A DNA stretch of 64,000 bases from positions 3,286,001-3,350,000 of the forward strand of contig OY720098.1 in NCBI GenBank assembly GCA_963082875.1. Direction: 5' to 3'. The notes below the pieces were generated by a model, which was not told the origin of the DNA, ran no database searches, and saw nothing but the letters and a program-made list of their open reading frames with translations. Positions 1-11,006 of this stretch are shown piece by piece; the first letter of the stretch is position 1, and the number at the start of each line of letters is the position of its first letter. The position numbers and the translations under genes are program-made. Source of the DNA: Corella eumyota (taxonomy: Eukaryota; Chordata; Ascidiacea; Phlebobranchia; Corellidae).

Positions 1-3000
1 ATATAAGGTAAATTTATATTAATTTTCTAACCTTTTTAATGTTTGTTTGCTAAATAAGTAAGCAATACATAAAATTGATATATTAACAAATTTTTTTAAT
101 TTTTTTAGATAACTTTGTAATGCAGTTTCACGCTATACAAGAAACCAGTTTAACAGCTATACAATCCAATTTAACAGGTAATACTTTAAAATTATAGTTA
201 AAAATTTTTAAACTGTGTTTGTGTTTTTAAATACTGGTTACATATATTGTGTTTATTTAGTGCACTAAAATCAATATAGAATTTATTTTATTTTACAGGC
301 ATAGTTACATTGCCTAACTTGGATAAAGGCTTTTAATATTAAAGCAATAAAGTTTAAAGCCATTCCGATAAAGGTAGTGACAATATGTTGCTTTAAAACT
401 TAAACTTTAAATCTAAAAATGTGATTATACAATTTATTCATTATTTGTCAAATAAATACGTATAGTAATGGTTTGATTTTATTTTAGAGGGCTAAAAAAT
501 GATTTCTCTTCTAGCCAAGGCAACAAATTCAGCAATTCAAAATCACCTTGCCACAGGTAATTACTAAGATATTTCTTTGGGGTTTTGAAGTTACAAGTTT
601 CATTTTGAAAACATTTTTTAATAAATTATGTCTTTTGAAAAGTAGATCTAAAATATTTCGTTTTTAAGCTTTTTTATTTTCTACACTAGTCATGATTTTT
701 ATTGACCCAAAAAATCTTTTATTATAGATGAATTTTCATGAAATGTGAAGTAATTTTCTGGAGTTTTAAGCTACTGTTTTGTAGTTACCACCAATATGGT
801 TACATGCAAGTTTTTATGCCTTATACTCGTGCAATTCCTTTTAAATTTACATCACAAACTTCTCTTGATTTTCGAAAAGAATTTATGTTGCAAATAAGAC
901 GACCAGTTTAATCTTTATAGACTATCTGCTCCAAGTAATTAATAGAGAATCTTTTAAAGTTTTTAATTAGATAAAGTTATTAATTTTAAATTAAATATTA
1001 AGTAACCTATTAAATATTTTTGATTTGATGTTGATTTTTTCGGAATGTAGAACATAAGAAATTATTAAGTTTTGAAGGTAAAATTTAATTAGTTAAAATC
1101 TGTTTGTGTTACAGGCCAACTACGAATTGTAAATCTATGGAGTTCCTGATACTGCTTAGTAGTAGTTCCACAAACATTACTATTTGAAATTGGTATACAT
1201 TTTGATGTAACAATCTGTTTTGCAATCATTTATGGCAAAACGAAATCAGTCATTTCGAAGACAGAGTTATTACAATACAAGGTAATTACTTTAACTTTGT
1301 TTTCATTTTTTGTTTTTTGTCTGTTTATATTAAAAAAAGAATTTTATTAATAATTTTTTCTACTTTAGAGACCTTAAAATGCAGTTTGTAATGCAGTTTC
1401 ATGATATACAAGAAACCAGATAAACAGCTAAACAATCCAACTTTAACAGGTAACTAACTACAAACAAAAATTATTAATGACTTGGTAATGGCAAAATATA
1501 TTCTGATTTGATACTGTTTAATATCTGTTTTTAAATTTGTGCTCCAAATTGAATGCAGAAACTTATTTTATCATTGCAGGCAAAGTTATATCACCTAATT
1601 TGGATGAAGGCTTTTAAATACATGAGCATAATGTTTAAAGCCATTCACAAAAAAGTAATTACAACTAGCTTTATTTTTAATTCTTAATGTTTTGGCCTTA
1701 ACTGTTAATAACTGCAATTAATATTAATTTATTAAAATATATATATAATATAGATAATGTTTTTTAAAGGGCATTGGAATGAAATCTTTCTTTGCAAACA
1801 GCACAACCAATTCAACGACTTCGATCTCGTTTAAAACATCTTTGTATTAGAGTTTCATAACATACCAGAAACCAATGTAACAGCTAAACAACTTAATTTA
1901 CGAGGTAACTAATTGGAAACAAAAAGTAACTTGAAACACATGGTAATAAGGATAGGAGTTTTTTCTACTATGTGCATCAAAATTTAATAAAAAAATTATT
2001 TTGTTTTTACAGGCAAAGTTAAATATTCTAATTTGAATACAAGCTTAATATAAAAACATGCCATTAACACAAAGAGTAAGTACTCACTTTATAGCTTGAC
2101 TATTAATTTAATTTTAGTCAAACAAGGAAACTAAAATATTTAAACAGTTTAAATTCACTCTGCTTTAAGTAATTACTAAAAATTTTATAGTAAAATTTTA
2201 AATTAGTTAATGAATTTTTTTTAAATTAGTTCAAAAGTAAACACAAATATTTTATATTTTGCGGAATAAATAACATTAAAAAATTATTTAATTTTTACGC
2301 TAAAGTTTAATAAGTAAAATTTGTTTTTGTATTACAGGCCAAATACACACTTTAAATTTTGGAGTTCAAGATACTTCTTTGTAGTGGTTTAACAAACAGT
2401 TCCAACTGTTATCCATTTTGTGACTTGACCAAAACTGCATTACTGATCATCATTTATTGGTAGCAGTCCAAAACACAATTCTGTCCGATGTGATTTTTAA
2501 AACACCATTCTGTCCAATGTGGTCTTCAAAACACCATCCAGTCTGATGTGGTCTTCATAACACCATCCTGTTTAATGTGATCTTCAAAACACCATCCTGT
2601 TCAATGTGATCTTTAAAACACCATTCTGTTCAATGTGATCTTCAAAACACCATCCTGTTTAATGTAATCTTCAAAACACCATTCTGTTCAATGTGATCTT
2701 CAAAACACCATCCTGTTTAATGTAATCTTCAAAACACCATTCTGTTCAATGTGATTTTCAAAACACCATCCTGTTCAATGTGATCTTCGAAACACCATCC
2801 TGTTTAATGTGATCTTCAAAACACCATTCTGTTCAATGTGATCTTCAAAACACCATCCTGTTTAATGTAATCTTCAAAACACCATTCTGTTCAATGTGAT
2901 TTTCAAAACACCATCCTGTTCAATGTGATCTTCGAAACACCATCCTGTTTAATGTGATCTTCAAAACACCATTCTGTTCAATGTGATTTTCAAAACACCA

Positions 3001-4324
3001 TTCTGTTCAATGTGATCTTCAAAACACCATCCTGTTTAATGTAATCTTCAAAACACCATACTGTCCAATGTGGTCTTCAAGACACCATCCTGTCTAATGT
3101 GGTCTTCAAAACACCATCCTGTTTAATTTGATTTTTAAACACCATCTTGTCCGATGTGGTCTTCATAACACCATTCTGTTTGATGCAGTCTTCAAAACAC
3201 CATCCTGTTGTGGTCTTCATAAGACAATCCTGTCCAATGTGATTTTTAAAACACCATCCTGTTCAATGTGGTCTTTTTTGCAGTCCATCCAAATTATATA
3301 CCCTAGTGGTGGAATTGAATAATATACAAGAAACAAAAAACTGCTGAACAAACCATCTTTAACAGGTAACAAACTAGAAACAAAATCACTTGCCTTAAAA
3401 GGATTTTTTAAACCATAAAATTAATTTACCAATTTGGATCTACTATACTCCAGGTAATTAATTTCTTTTCGATTACTTTAAGCTAACTGTAGCATTAAAT
3501 ACCCAGAGTCCTAAACCCATTTTACTGGATGGACATAATAAACAATATACTACAGTAATTATTATATTTCTAAAATAAAAAATATGCCAAAACCAAGTAA
3601 ATAATGGATGGTTTAATAATCTACCTCAGCACATCCCGAAAATCTATACAATGTTTCAAAGTTTGTATTTATAATTCTTTTAAACATTTTTTTAAATTTT
3701 AGATTCTTGTACCTAACAAAAAATAATACCAAAAACGAGAAAAAGTTTACAGGTAAACTATCCAAAAATAAAGGTATAAAATTTGAAATATTAATATTAT
3801 TTTGGGTTAAAGTAACAATAATCTGTTTAAATGTCCATTTGTTAGTTTTAAGCTTTTTAATTACTGTGAACTTTAATTAACTTTTAAATATCAAACTTAT
3901 TTTTAAGTTTAAATTTAAAATTTTAATTTTACAGGCAAAGTTACATTGCATAATTTGGATTAAGGCTTTTAAAATAAAAGCAATGAAGTTTAAAGCCATT
4001 CACACAAAAGGTAATTGCAACTAACTTTATTTCTTATCCAACAATGTAAAACCTAAACTGTTAACAAATGTAAAGGAAATTAATCAAATTAAAATCAAGC
4101 ATTCAGTATTTTATTTTTATTTTAGAAGGCTTTGAAATAATTTCTCTTTCTGAAAACAACAAAATCAATTCAACAATTTGAATCTACTTTTATGATATAC
4201 AAGAAACCAGTTTAACAGCTGAACAATTCAATGCATTGAAGTTGAAGGCTATTCACTTGCTGTAAAAAAATTTCTCATGCAAGAAATACAATCTATTTAT
4301 CAATTTGGATCTACTTTACTCCAG
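1..4324 (+). other. Array of repeated exon-like cassettes (transcription unit of unknown product)
   Basis: Four kinds of short block recur, each bounded by an AG acceptor after a T-rich tract and a GT donor. Type A lies at 109-177 and 1369-1449; type B at 299-373, 1580-1654, 2013-2075 and 3935-4010; type C at 488-556; type D at 1115-1281. Fused forms are C+A at 1770-1904, D + minisatellite + A at 2338-3365, and C+A+E at 4126-4324 (E-type end also at 3453). The order A-B-C-D repeats with a spacing of about 1.26 kb. The blocks are more alike than the DNA between them. Nearly all joints fit intron phase 1, so the array may come from a coding gene, but most copies carry in-frame stops. I recognise no protein family. 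The unit probably continues left of the window. It could be a long non-coding RNA with duplicated exons or a decaying repeat-protein gene. Confidence 0.5.
2466..3278. repeat. 29-bp minisatellite (about 28 copies)
   Basis: Tandem 29-bp units run almost without interruption, with a core close to CTTCAAAACACCATCCTGTT followed by CAATGTGAT. Variants TTTAATGTAAT, TTCAATGTGAT and TTCGAAAC recur in order, giving a higher-order period of 145 bp (five monomers); for example, the GTGATTTTC variant recurs at 2751 and 2896. Because 29 is not a multiple of three, the array is unlikely to be translated as a simple repeat. It lies inside a large exon-like block (2338-3365) that starts with a type D cassette and ends with a type A cassette. 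Confidence 0.9.
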
Positions 4325-5700
4325 GTAATTAATTTATTTTAATTAATTTAGGCTTATCTCTACCTAGGTAACTAAATATTATTTTACTGGATAGGCTACT
4401 CATATTCCTATAACCCAAATTAAAAAAAAAAAAAATTTATAAATATTAAAATCATTTTTTTCGCAAATTAATGAGCATTTTCTAAAGAAAGCCTAAAGTA
4501 AAAATAAAGGGTAAATAAAAAATGTCTTATTGTCATAAAAATAGTATTTTCAGGCATGAGATTATTATTTAAATTCTATTCAGTAAAATGGTTTTTGATA
4601 AACTTTGGATACAAAATACCTTTTTTGTTAATAAAATAATTAAAATATTAAAAATGTTACACTAAAATAATGTCTCTAAGAAATCATAAGTGCTTAAATT
4701 TTGTTACATTATCAGTATTTTTCTATTGTTATTTTAGACAAATTGCTTTAACTATTCTTTTAATTTTGGAAAGAATAAAGCGTAGTAAAATTCGTTTATC
4801 TTACAATATTATATTTTTTTACAGCTTCTTCAGAATTCGGATTCATACAACTATTCAGAATTAGGATTTTGATACACAATGGAACTTCAGTGGTGTAATA
4901 CCACACAATCAAGCCTACACAATTGAACCTCAGTGGTCTATATTACCTCGTTAATTAAGTTAATTAACTCTATCCCTTTTACTATTTAAACTCTTCTTGA
5001 TAAATTTTCACTAGGCTAAGATAGCTCTAAATGTGTAATGCTTCGCCTCCTGGCACTTTCTAATTTTCAACTAACTACAACATTGTTGCAACTAAAGCAC
5101 TCAACAAATAGGGTTAAACGGGGGGGTCATGTTAGGTTAGGATAGGTTAAGATAATGGGGGGGTCCTTAAACTGTAAACTATAATAACACAACTTAATTA
5201 ACTTTGATATCTACATTAACTTGTATAAATACGTAGAGGACAAGCCTCAATCGTTATTTGTAATTTCGCAGCAAATTTGGATGTATACGGATATCGGTAA
5301 ACGCGCAATTCGGATAACCGAGCACAAAAACCGCCGCTCTCCATCATATCAGTTTCCTAACTGGTATGATCTTTTTATTATCTTTCTAATTAAAAGTTTG
5401 GTCAAGTATTTTCCATGCTTGGGTTAAACTTTTTCTATACTATGTAATTGTTGTGACATAAGACGAAGTCCTCGCAGAGCAAAAAAGGAGGAAAAAGATT
5501 TTGGATGAAGTCTTCAATTTTTTTGTAAAATTTTAACTTATTTTTGTAGTTTGCATAATTTTATTTAAAGTTTTTTAAAAGTTGATAGTAGATAATTTTT
5601 GTTGATAAGTGTAGCTGTCAATGAAATTTCAAGAACTCCAAACTTTATCAAACTCCGACCTAAAAACTCGGGACTGAATATGGAAAACGAAAAAGGTTTG
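4325..5700. other. Gene-poor stretch right of the cassette array
   Basis: This is AT-rich sequence without a convincing gene. An acceptor-like TTTTTTACAG ends at 4824 and could start a last exon of the left-hand transcription unit. Just after it are two imperfect 20-bp direct copies (4874-4893 and 4917-4936, core ACACAATGGAACTTCAGTGG) and a duplicated CAGAATT(C/A)GGATT block. A short G-rich patch with GGTTAGG motifs lies at 5110-5165. Confidence 0.4.
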
Positions 5701-5703
5701 TAG

Positions 5704-5886
5704 CTATAACATCCACTAATGTGGTGTTATAGTTAAAGTTAAATTCTTTCAGAAAAGAAATTTAACTTTAAAAAATTCTTTTAGAAAAGAATTTTAAATT
5801 AATATCACTTGTGTGATATTGTATGTGTGTTGCGACGAATGAAGTCGTTCATTCTCTGTTCAATTCTTCCGAATAAGAATTTGAAC
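5704..5886. repeat. String of six consecutive small hairpins
   Basis: Six inverted repeats follow one another almost without spacer: 5704-5732 (CTATAACATCCAC / GTGGTGTTATAG), 5734-5770 (TAAAGTTAAATT / AATTTAACTTTA), 5771-5795 (AAAATTCTTTT / AAAAGAATTTT), 5801-5820 (AATATCAC / GTGATATT), 5837-5854 (GAATGAA / TTCATTC) and 5858-5886 (GTTCAATTCTT / AAGAATTTGAAC). The arms differ from one hairpin to the next, so this is not a tandem repeat of one palindrome. The function is unknown; it may be part of a non-autonomous mobile element. Confidence 0.75.
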
Positions 5887-5984
5887 TTCGGTTTATGTAC
5901 GCTTGCGATTCCGCTCGGCAAAGTTTTCGTAGTAATTGGTTTAAGAAAGAATACAGTTTTTTAAATTAAAAAAAAAAATTAAAA

Positions 5985-6053
5985 AACAGAAGTAAAGTTT
6001 TATAAAACAGAAGTAAAAGTTTTATAAAACAGAAGTAAAAAGTTTTATAAAGC
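5985..6053. repeat. Short tandem repeat, unit about 21-23 bp, three copies
   Basis: Three copies of ACAGAAGTAA(A)nGTTTTATAAA follow each other, starting at 5986, 6007 and 6029. The A run grows by one base per copy (3, 4 then 5 A after GT). It lies 100 bp after the hairpin string. Confidence 0.8.
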
Positions 6054-6479
6054 AATTCAGTTATTTTGATATTACAGTTAGAAATTTTTAGAGAATTCCA
6101 AGTTGGAAACATTTTATTGTTAGCTCGGTGGTTTAGATAATTTATTCAGTTTAGTACTTTAAGAATGAACTTCAAGAATGAAAATTTCCTTCCACACTCT
6201 TCAAATTTTTTAAGTGATTCAACAATTTTCAAGCTATCTATAAACTTTAATTTTCGTGTAAGTATGGTCCCCAATGTAAGTATTGCGGCATATTTTTTTC
6301 ACCCAACTAACCCCTAACCAATTTCTTTTTTCAGCTCTACAGGCTAACTAACTAAGCTAAACATTAAACCCAATTTTTTTCAGATTAATCAATTTTTTTG
6401 AAAAATCAACTTTAAAATTCAAATACTGCCTTCTTTTCAAGAAATTTGGACAACAACATAAAAAAAACTGATTAGCATA

Positions 6480-6850
6480 ACAGTTTTACAGTTCAGTTCA
6501 GTTCATGTTACCTCAGGTTATACGTTTTAGTGGTTCAGAACCAATCGCGGTCAGACCTATATTCTGCTAATATGTACAACCACCGAGAGTTAGTTTTAGT
6601 CCGCCGTATACATCCAAAGGTTTTTGCCGGGTTTTATGGGTTTCTGACTTTACCTCCTCCTGACGACTCTCATAAAATTCCGGTGTTGGCCTAGAACTAA
6701 CCCATTGCTTTCTGGTTGACCTTGTCGTGGTGCAATGGCTTATCACCAACAAACCAGAGTGTCCTGGTTTTAGTGTCAACAAAATTATATTAAATAAATT
6801 TTTTTAAAACAAATTTTTTAGAAAAAAAATTACAAAACCAGGACACTAAA
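6480..6850. repeat. Repeat-like island with inverted 13-bp arms
   Basis: This is a patch richer in G and C than its surroundings, with an open frame on the minus strand at 6567-6782 (71 codons, no recognised domain). At its right edge GTGTCCTGGTTTT (about 6760-6772) is inverted as AAAACCAGGACAC (about 6834-6846) across an AT-rich loop. The stretch GTCGTGGTGCAATGG resembles a tRNA-like A box, but I see no good B box. It is best read as a fragment of an interspersed repeat, not a host gene. Confidence 0.4.
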
Positions 6851-7237
6851 AATTATTTAATAAAAGTTACATAACTTTAAAATTAAAGCTAAAAAAGGGG
6901 ATTGTAATAAAAAGACACCTAAAATTTTAAATAAAATTACAACACTGGGTTTGGTGACCATGCCATAACATACTTAAAATCTTAATGTAAACATTATTAC
7001 TTTTGGCATGTTTTAAATCATTAAATTGATTTTGTCATTTTTTCCTGTCGCATTGTTGTAATATAAATTGTATATCATATTTATTATTTACTTTTATCAA
7101 TGCGCGAAAAACCAAAATAAAAAAAAACTAAAAAAAAACTCACAATTATTAAATTTTTTTTAAATTTATTTTTTTTGGTTTTTAGATAAAAAGAAGATCA
7201 ACCTTCAAGTTTCTACTATTAAATTTGCAAAATGTTG

Positions 7238-7303
7238 TTCATATGAGTTCATCAGTTCATTCAAATATTATTCATATGTGTTTATCAGTTCATTCAAATA
7301 TTA
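7238..7303. repeat. 33-bp direct duplication
   Basis: Two adjacent copies of a 33-bp unit (TTCATATGAGTTCATCAG and so on, then TTCATATGTGTTTATCAG and so on) occur at 7238-7270 and 7271-7303 with two differences. The rest of 6850-8450 is AT-rich and shows no gene that I can support. Confidence 0.8.
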
Positions 7304-8471
7304 AAAAAAATATTATACTTAAAGCCAGTTCTGTACAGCTGGTAATGTTACAATAAATGAGCGTTTTAAGGTTTTTATGTAAATATTTTAACAACAATTT
7401 AATTTTATATTTTGACCAAAAAAAACTTTAAAAATGCAACAAATATTACAAAAATGTTGTTTAGTTTTTGGTATATTCTTATACATAAATGGTTGTAAAT
7501 GACGAATTTAATTGGAAAAAAATTACTGGTTTTGTTTTTTATGTATATCTTTTTTGGTTGCTTCAACTTGGGATTATTTGTTGAGTGTCTTTTTTAAGCT
7601 TAGCTTAATTTACCTTATAAGCCTAGAAATATTTAAGAGTAAAACTAGTAACTTAACTTAGTCCGAGTTGAATTTGTTAACTTGGGATTTTATTAGTAAC
7701 ATAATTGTCTAAAAGATAAAAAAACTTCGGATTGACTTTTGGCTCTTCATAACACCGTACTCTGAAGTATTTTTTTGTTTAGGATTCCAGGGAAGTCCGG
7801 TGTTCTTACCACCACACTGCTGCTGGTCTTTATTTTAATTTTGAATAAATTAAACCAAAAAAAAATGTCATGAACAGATTGTTTGTGCAATGTTTTTTTA
7901 GCTTGTTTTAGGTTTACAAAAAGTGTTAATAATTACAGTAATTTATAAAAAGGAGACCTTATTCTTAAATGCATAGTAATTTAGTTCAAATATTTTGTAT
8001 TACTGGTTAGTAAAAATTGTTTTAAAGTTTAATTAAGCAAATACTTTAAAAAATTAATGAAAATTGATAAAAAATTTGAAAAAAACTTATTGAAACTCTT
8101 GATCATTTTAAAATATAAAATTAAAAATATTTTTTAAATGTATAAACCATAAATTATGTATATTAATATACCTTAGTTATTAAACTGTTTACTTTTTTAT
8201 TGTCTGTGTTAATTAAAAAGTAATATTTTTATATAATTAAAAATTTTTAAAAAGTTAACTTTCAAAATATTAAACTGTTATTTAATCATATAGTTTGATT
8301 AAAAATAGAAAATTAAATAATATATGCATTCAATTTAAACTATAATGGATAGATAAATTACTTGGTATTTAAAAATTGTAAAATATAAGAGAAACTAAAT
8401 TGGAAGTTGTATTATAATGAGGATAAAACAAAATCTACTCAGACTATCCAGGCATAATAGGATTGAAATGT

Positions 8472-8650
8472 GGGGATTCCCCCCCACGTTATAAAAGAAA
8501 TGTTTTGGACTCGCTGGTATTCCACAGCAAAGCTTGCAGAAGCCTTTCTCTATTGCCGAGTTACTACGTTTATTTCCGCGGCGCGTATTTAAACAGGGAA
8601 GTAAATATTAGCATTGCTCTTTAACATATATAAATAATAATAAAGGCAAG
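8472..8650 (+). promoter_or_regulatory. Promoter and non-coding first exon of the TNFAIP8-like gene
   Basis: A palindromic kappaB-like site GGGGATTCCCC begins at 8472, and TATAAAAG follows at 8490-8497. That spacing puts a start site near 8520-8525. The sequence from there to 8650 has no ATG and ends in AAGGCAAG before the donor GTAAGATG at 8651, as expected of a 5' untranslated exon. A suitable acceptor lies at 10351-10352, just before the coding exon, so the intron would be about 1.7 kb. The assignment to the TNFAIP8-like gene rests on strand, position and the splice signals. Confidence 0.55.
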
Positions 8651-10442
8651 GTAAGATGTTATATCTATTTATAAAATAGCTTTTGGTTCGTTAAGCAAAA
8701 CATTTTTATTTTTAATTTATTTATTTATCCAGTTGTTAGGTAGTGTCCAAAAAACAATTTTAATGATTTGAAATTTTTGTGAAACTAATTTGTTTTTAAC
8801 TTATTAAGATAAACATAGAGAAATTGAAAAATTTATTACATTTTTTGAAGGTCTGTACATATATATATATATTTATATTGTTAATTTGAGTTTACTTTTT
8901 TTTTTTAAATATATTGAGTTATGACAATGTATTAACTAAAAATTAGTAAAAAAAGAGGATATATTAAAATTAGTATTTTTTTATAAATTTTAAAATTAGA
9001 CTATTGGTTCAATTATAAAATCTAAGATCCATTTTTTTACTTGTATTACATAACTACTATCCATTTGTATTTAAATAATATCTAAGTGTGACAATGTAAA
9101 CTTATTTGCTGAGCAAACAAACTTTGTTTAATTTGGAGTATATTTGTTTTTACTTTCGGCTAATTCCAAAAATCAAAATCCAATTTAAAATATTAAATTT
9201 TTGTAAGAATAAATATTATATTGTAATCATTTGTTTTAGGATATTTTAGTAATAAAAATGTATTTTTTTTTAATTAAAAATAAGCTTTTTATTATGGTTG
9301 TCTGTTTCAGTTGTGTTGTTTTTTTAATTAAAAATGTATATGGCATTTTTTAATAAATCCTGGAGTATTTTTATTTTTTTGACACCATTTAATTTACTAA
9401 TTTTAAAATACCTGCATTTAAAACAATGCAGTTCTCAAATTAAATATTTTGAATTTATGATTTATTTTAACGAAAGTTTACGAATTTATATAGTTAATTG
9501 AAAAATTTAACTGATATTGGCCTATGCTGGTATTGATAGTTATAACAGAAAACAAAATATAAATACATGGATCTTTGCAACATTTAAATTTCAATTTTTA
9601 ACTAATTTAAAAAAAAGATAAACAAATAAATGATTAAAAAAAACAATACAAACCTGATTATGTTAAGTTTTAAATTATGTTTCATACAATTTTTAATTTT
9701 CCTGGCTTAGTAATTTTCCGTTCTACACAACAACTCTTGCTTTAATATCAGATTAACCTTTTTTTGTGGTTTTTTAATTTAAATAATCCTTAAAAAATGT
9801 TGGTTTATGGTTACGTCTCTGCATAAACTAATTGTTTTGCTAATTATTTTAAAAAATTTGAACATCGATAAAAATAAAAATGCTATAGAACTGTATAATG
9901 GATTAAACATACCACACGAGTACACTGTCTTAAACTTAAGCCATTTAAAAAGGGATTCATTTGGATTTAAAAATACCTTGTTTGGTAGGATTTGCATTTA
10001 CCAACAAAAAATAAAATGTCGTTTTACCTATTTATTGTTAAAGTAAATGTGTCTTATAAATTCAATTGAATATCAAATTCAGTTTGGTTCCTGTTGTTTA
10101 AATGCCAACTAGTTGAACTATTATTCTGACCTTTTTGTTTGTTTGGGAATGGTTTTGAGTCATACAAATACAATTTTTAAGAATATTAACGTGTTGCAGG
10201 AAAAATTTTAAAAATTTGTTAAACATTTTCTTACACTTTTGCTGAATTGCTATTTGATTTAAATAAAAAGGAAATTTAATTTTTCGATTTTGTTTTACAA
10301 AACTTATATAAATTTAATTTTGTTTATTAAATTGTTTTGATTTTGTTTTAAGATTTTTATTTATTTTACTTGGACAAAATTGAAATCAATTTGAACTGAT
10401 TTTAAGTTTTTAAAATATTTTAAAAAAAATATATAATTGAAA

Positions 10443-11006
10443 ATGGGAGACGAATTAAAGACGAAAGATCTGGCTGTAAAAGCCCAAAAGAAAATTTTAG
10501 GAAAAATGGCTTCAAAAAATCTCACAAAATTAATCATCGACGATAAAACCAGCGAGATATTAGATGAATTTTATAGGATCAGAAAAACACAATGTGGGAA
10601 CAAAAAAGATGCCGAGAAACTAATCCGAGATTTGATCAAAGTCATGATCAAGATTACGATACTTCATCGCAACGATCAGTTTTCATCGGAGGAGTTAAAA
10701 CTCGCCGATAAACTCCAGCAGAAGACAAAAATGACGGCGATGACAATCGTTAGTTTTTACGAAGTCGACTTCACTTTTGATAAATATGTTTTGTCCAAAC
10801 AGATTAACGAGGGGAGGACCATTTTGCAGCAGCTCGTCGCAGCACATTTGACCGATAAATCAAAACAGAGAATAAACAATGTCTTCGATATTCTGGGAGA
10901 CGCCGACTTTCTTGAATCTTTGTTCGACAAAAGTGGGAAATTCCGATCATCGCTTTCTAAAATTGCTGAAGCCCTCAATGAACTATTAGATAGCGGGACC
11001 TTATAA
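10443..11006 (+). CDS. TNFAIP8: TNFAIP8 (TIPE) family protein
   Basis: This is a single coding exon of 187 residues. The ATG at 10443 is chosen because it is the first one in the frame and gives the family's usual start. Conserved blocks are AVKAQKKILGKMASKNLT near the N-terminus, DDKTSEILDEFYR, TIVSFYEVDFTFDKYVLS in the middle, and RINNVFDILGDADFLESL with the family's C-terminal helix. These cover the whole TIPE homology domain, a helical cylinder with a hydrophobic cavity. Vertebrate relatives bind and shuttle phosphoinositides, dampen cell death and inflammatory signalling, and act in the cytosol and at membranes. Length is close to the family norm (about 185-200). Vertebrates have four paralogues; which of them this is closest to cannot be settled here, and it may be the single ancestral type. 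Expression may be driven by the TATA/kappaB promoter at 8472-8497. Confidence 0.93.
   Translation: MGDELKTKDLAVKAQKKILGKMASKNLTKLIIDDKTSEILDEFYRIRKTQCGNKKDAEKLIRDLIKVMIKITILHRNDQFSSEELKLADKLQQKTKMTAMTIVSFYEVDFTFDKYVLSKQINEGRTILQQLVAAHLTDKSKQRINNVFDILGDADFLESLFDKSGKFRSSLSKIAEALNELLDSGTL

Noticed and set aside
3128-3322. 64-codon open frame in the 29-bp minisatellite
   Set aside because: It is a by-product of the tandem repeat, whose unit is not a multiple of three; no codon-level conservation is visible.
5110-5165. GGTTAGG motifs suggesting telomere-like sequence
   Set aside because: Only two perfect units are present, surrounded by irregular G runs; too short for an interstitial telomere.
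9779-10046. Overlapping open frames of 72 and 79 codons on both strands
   Set aside because: They overlap on opposite strands, are AT-rich and lack domains. They lie in the presumed intron of the TNFAIP8-like gene.
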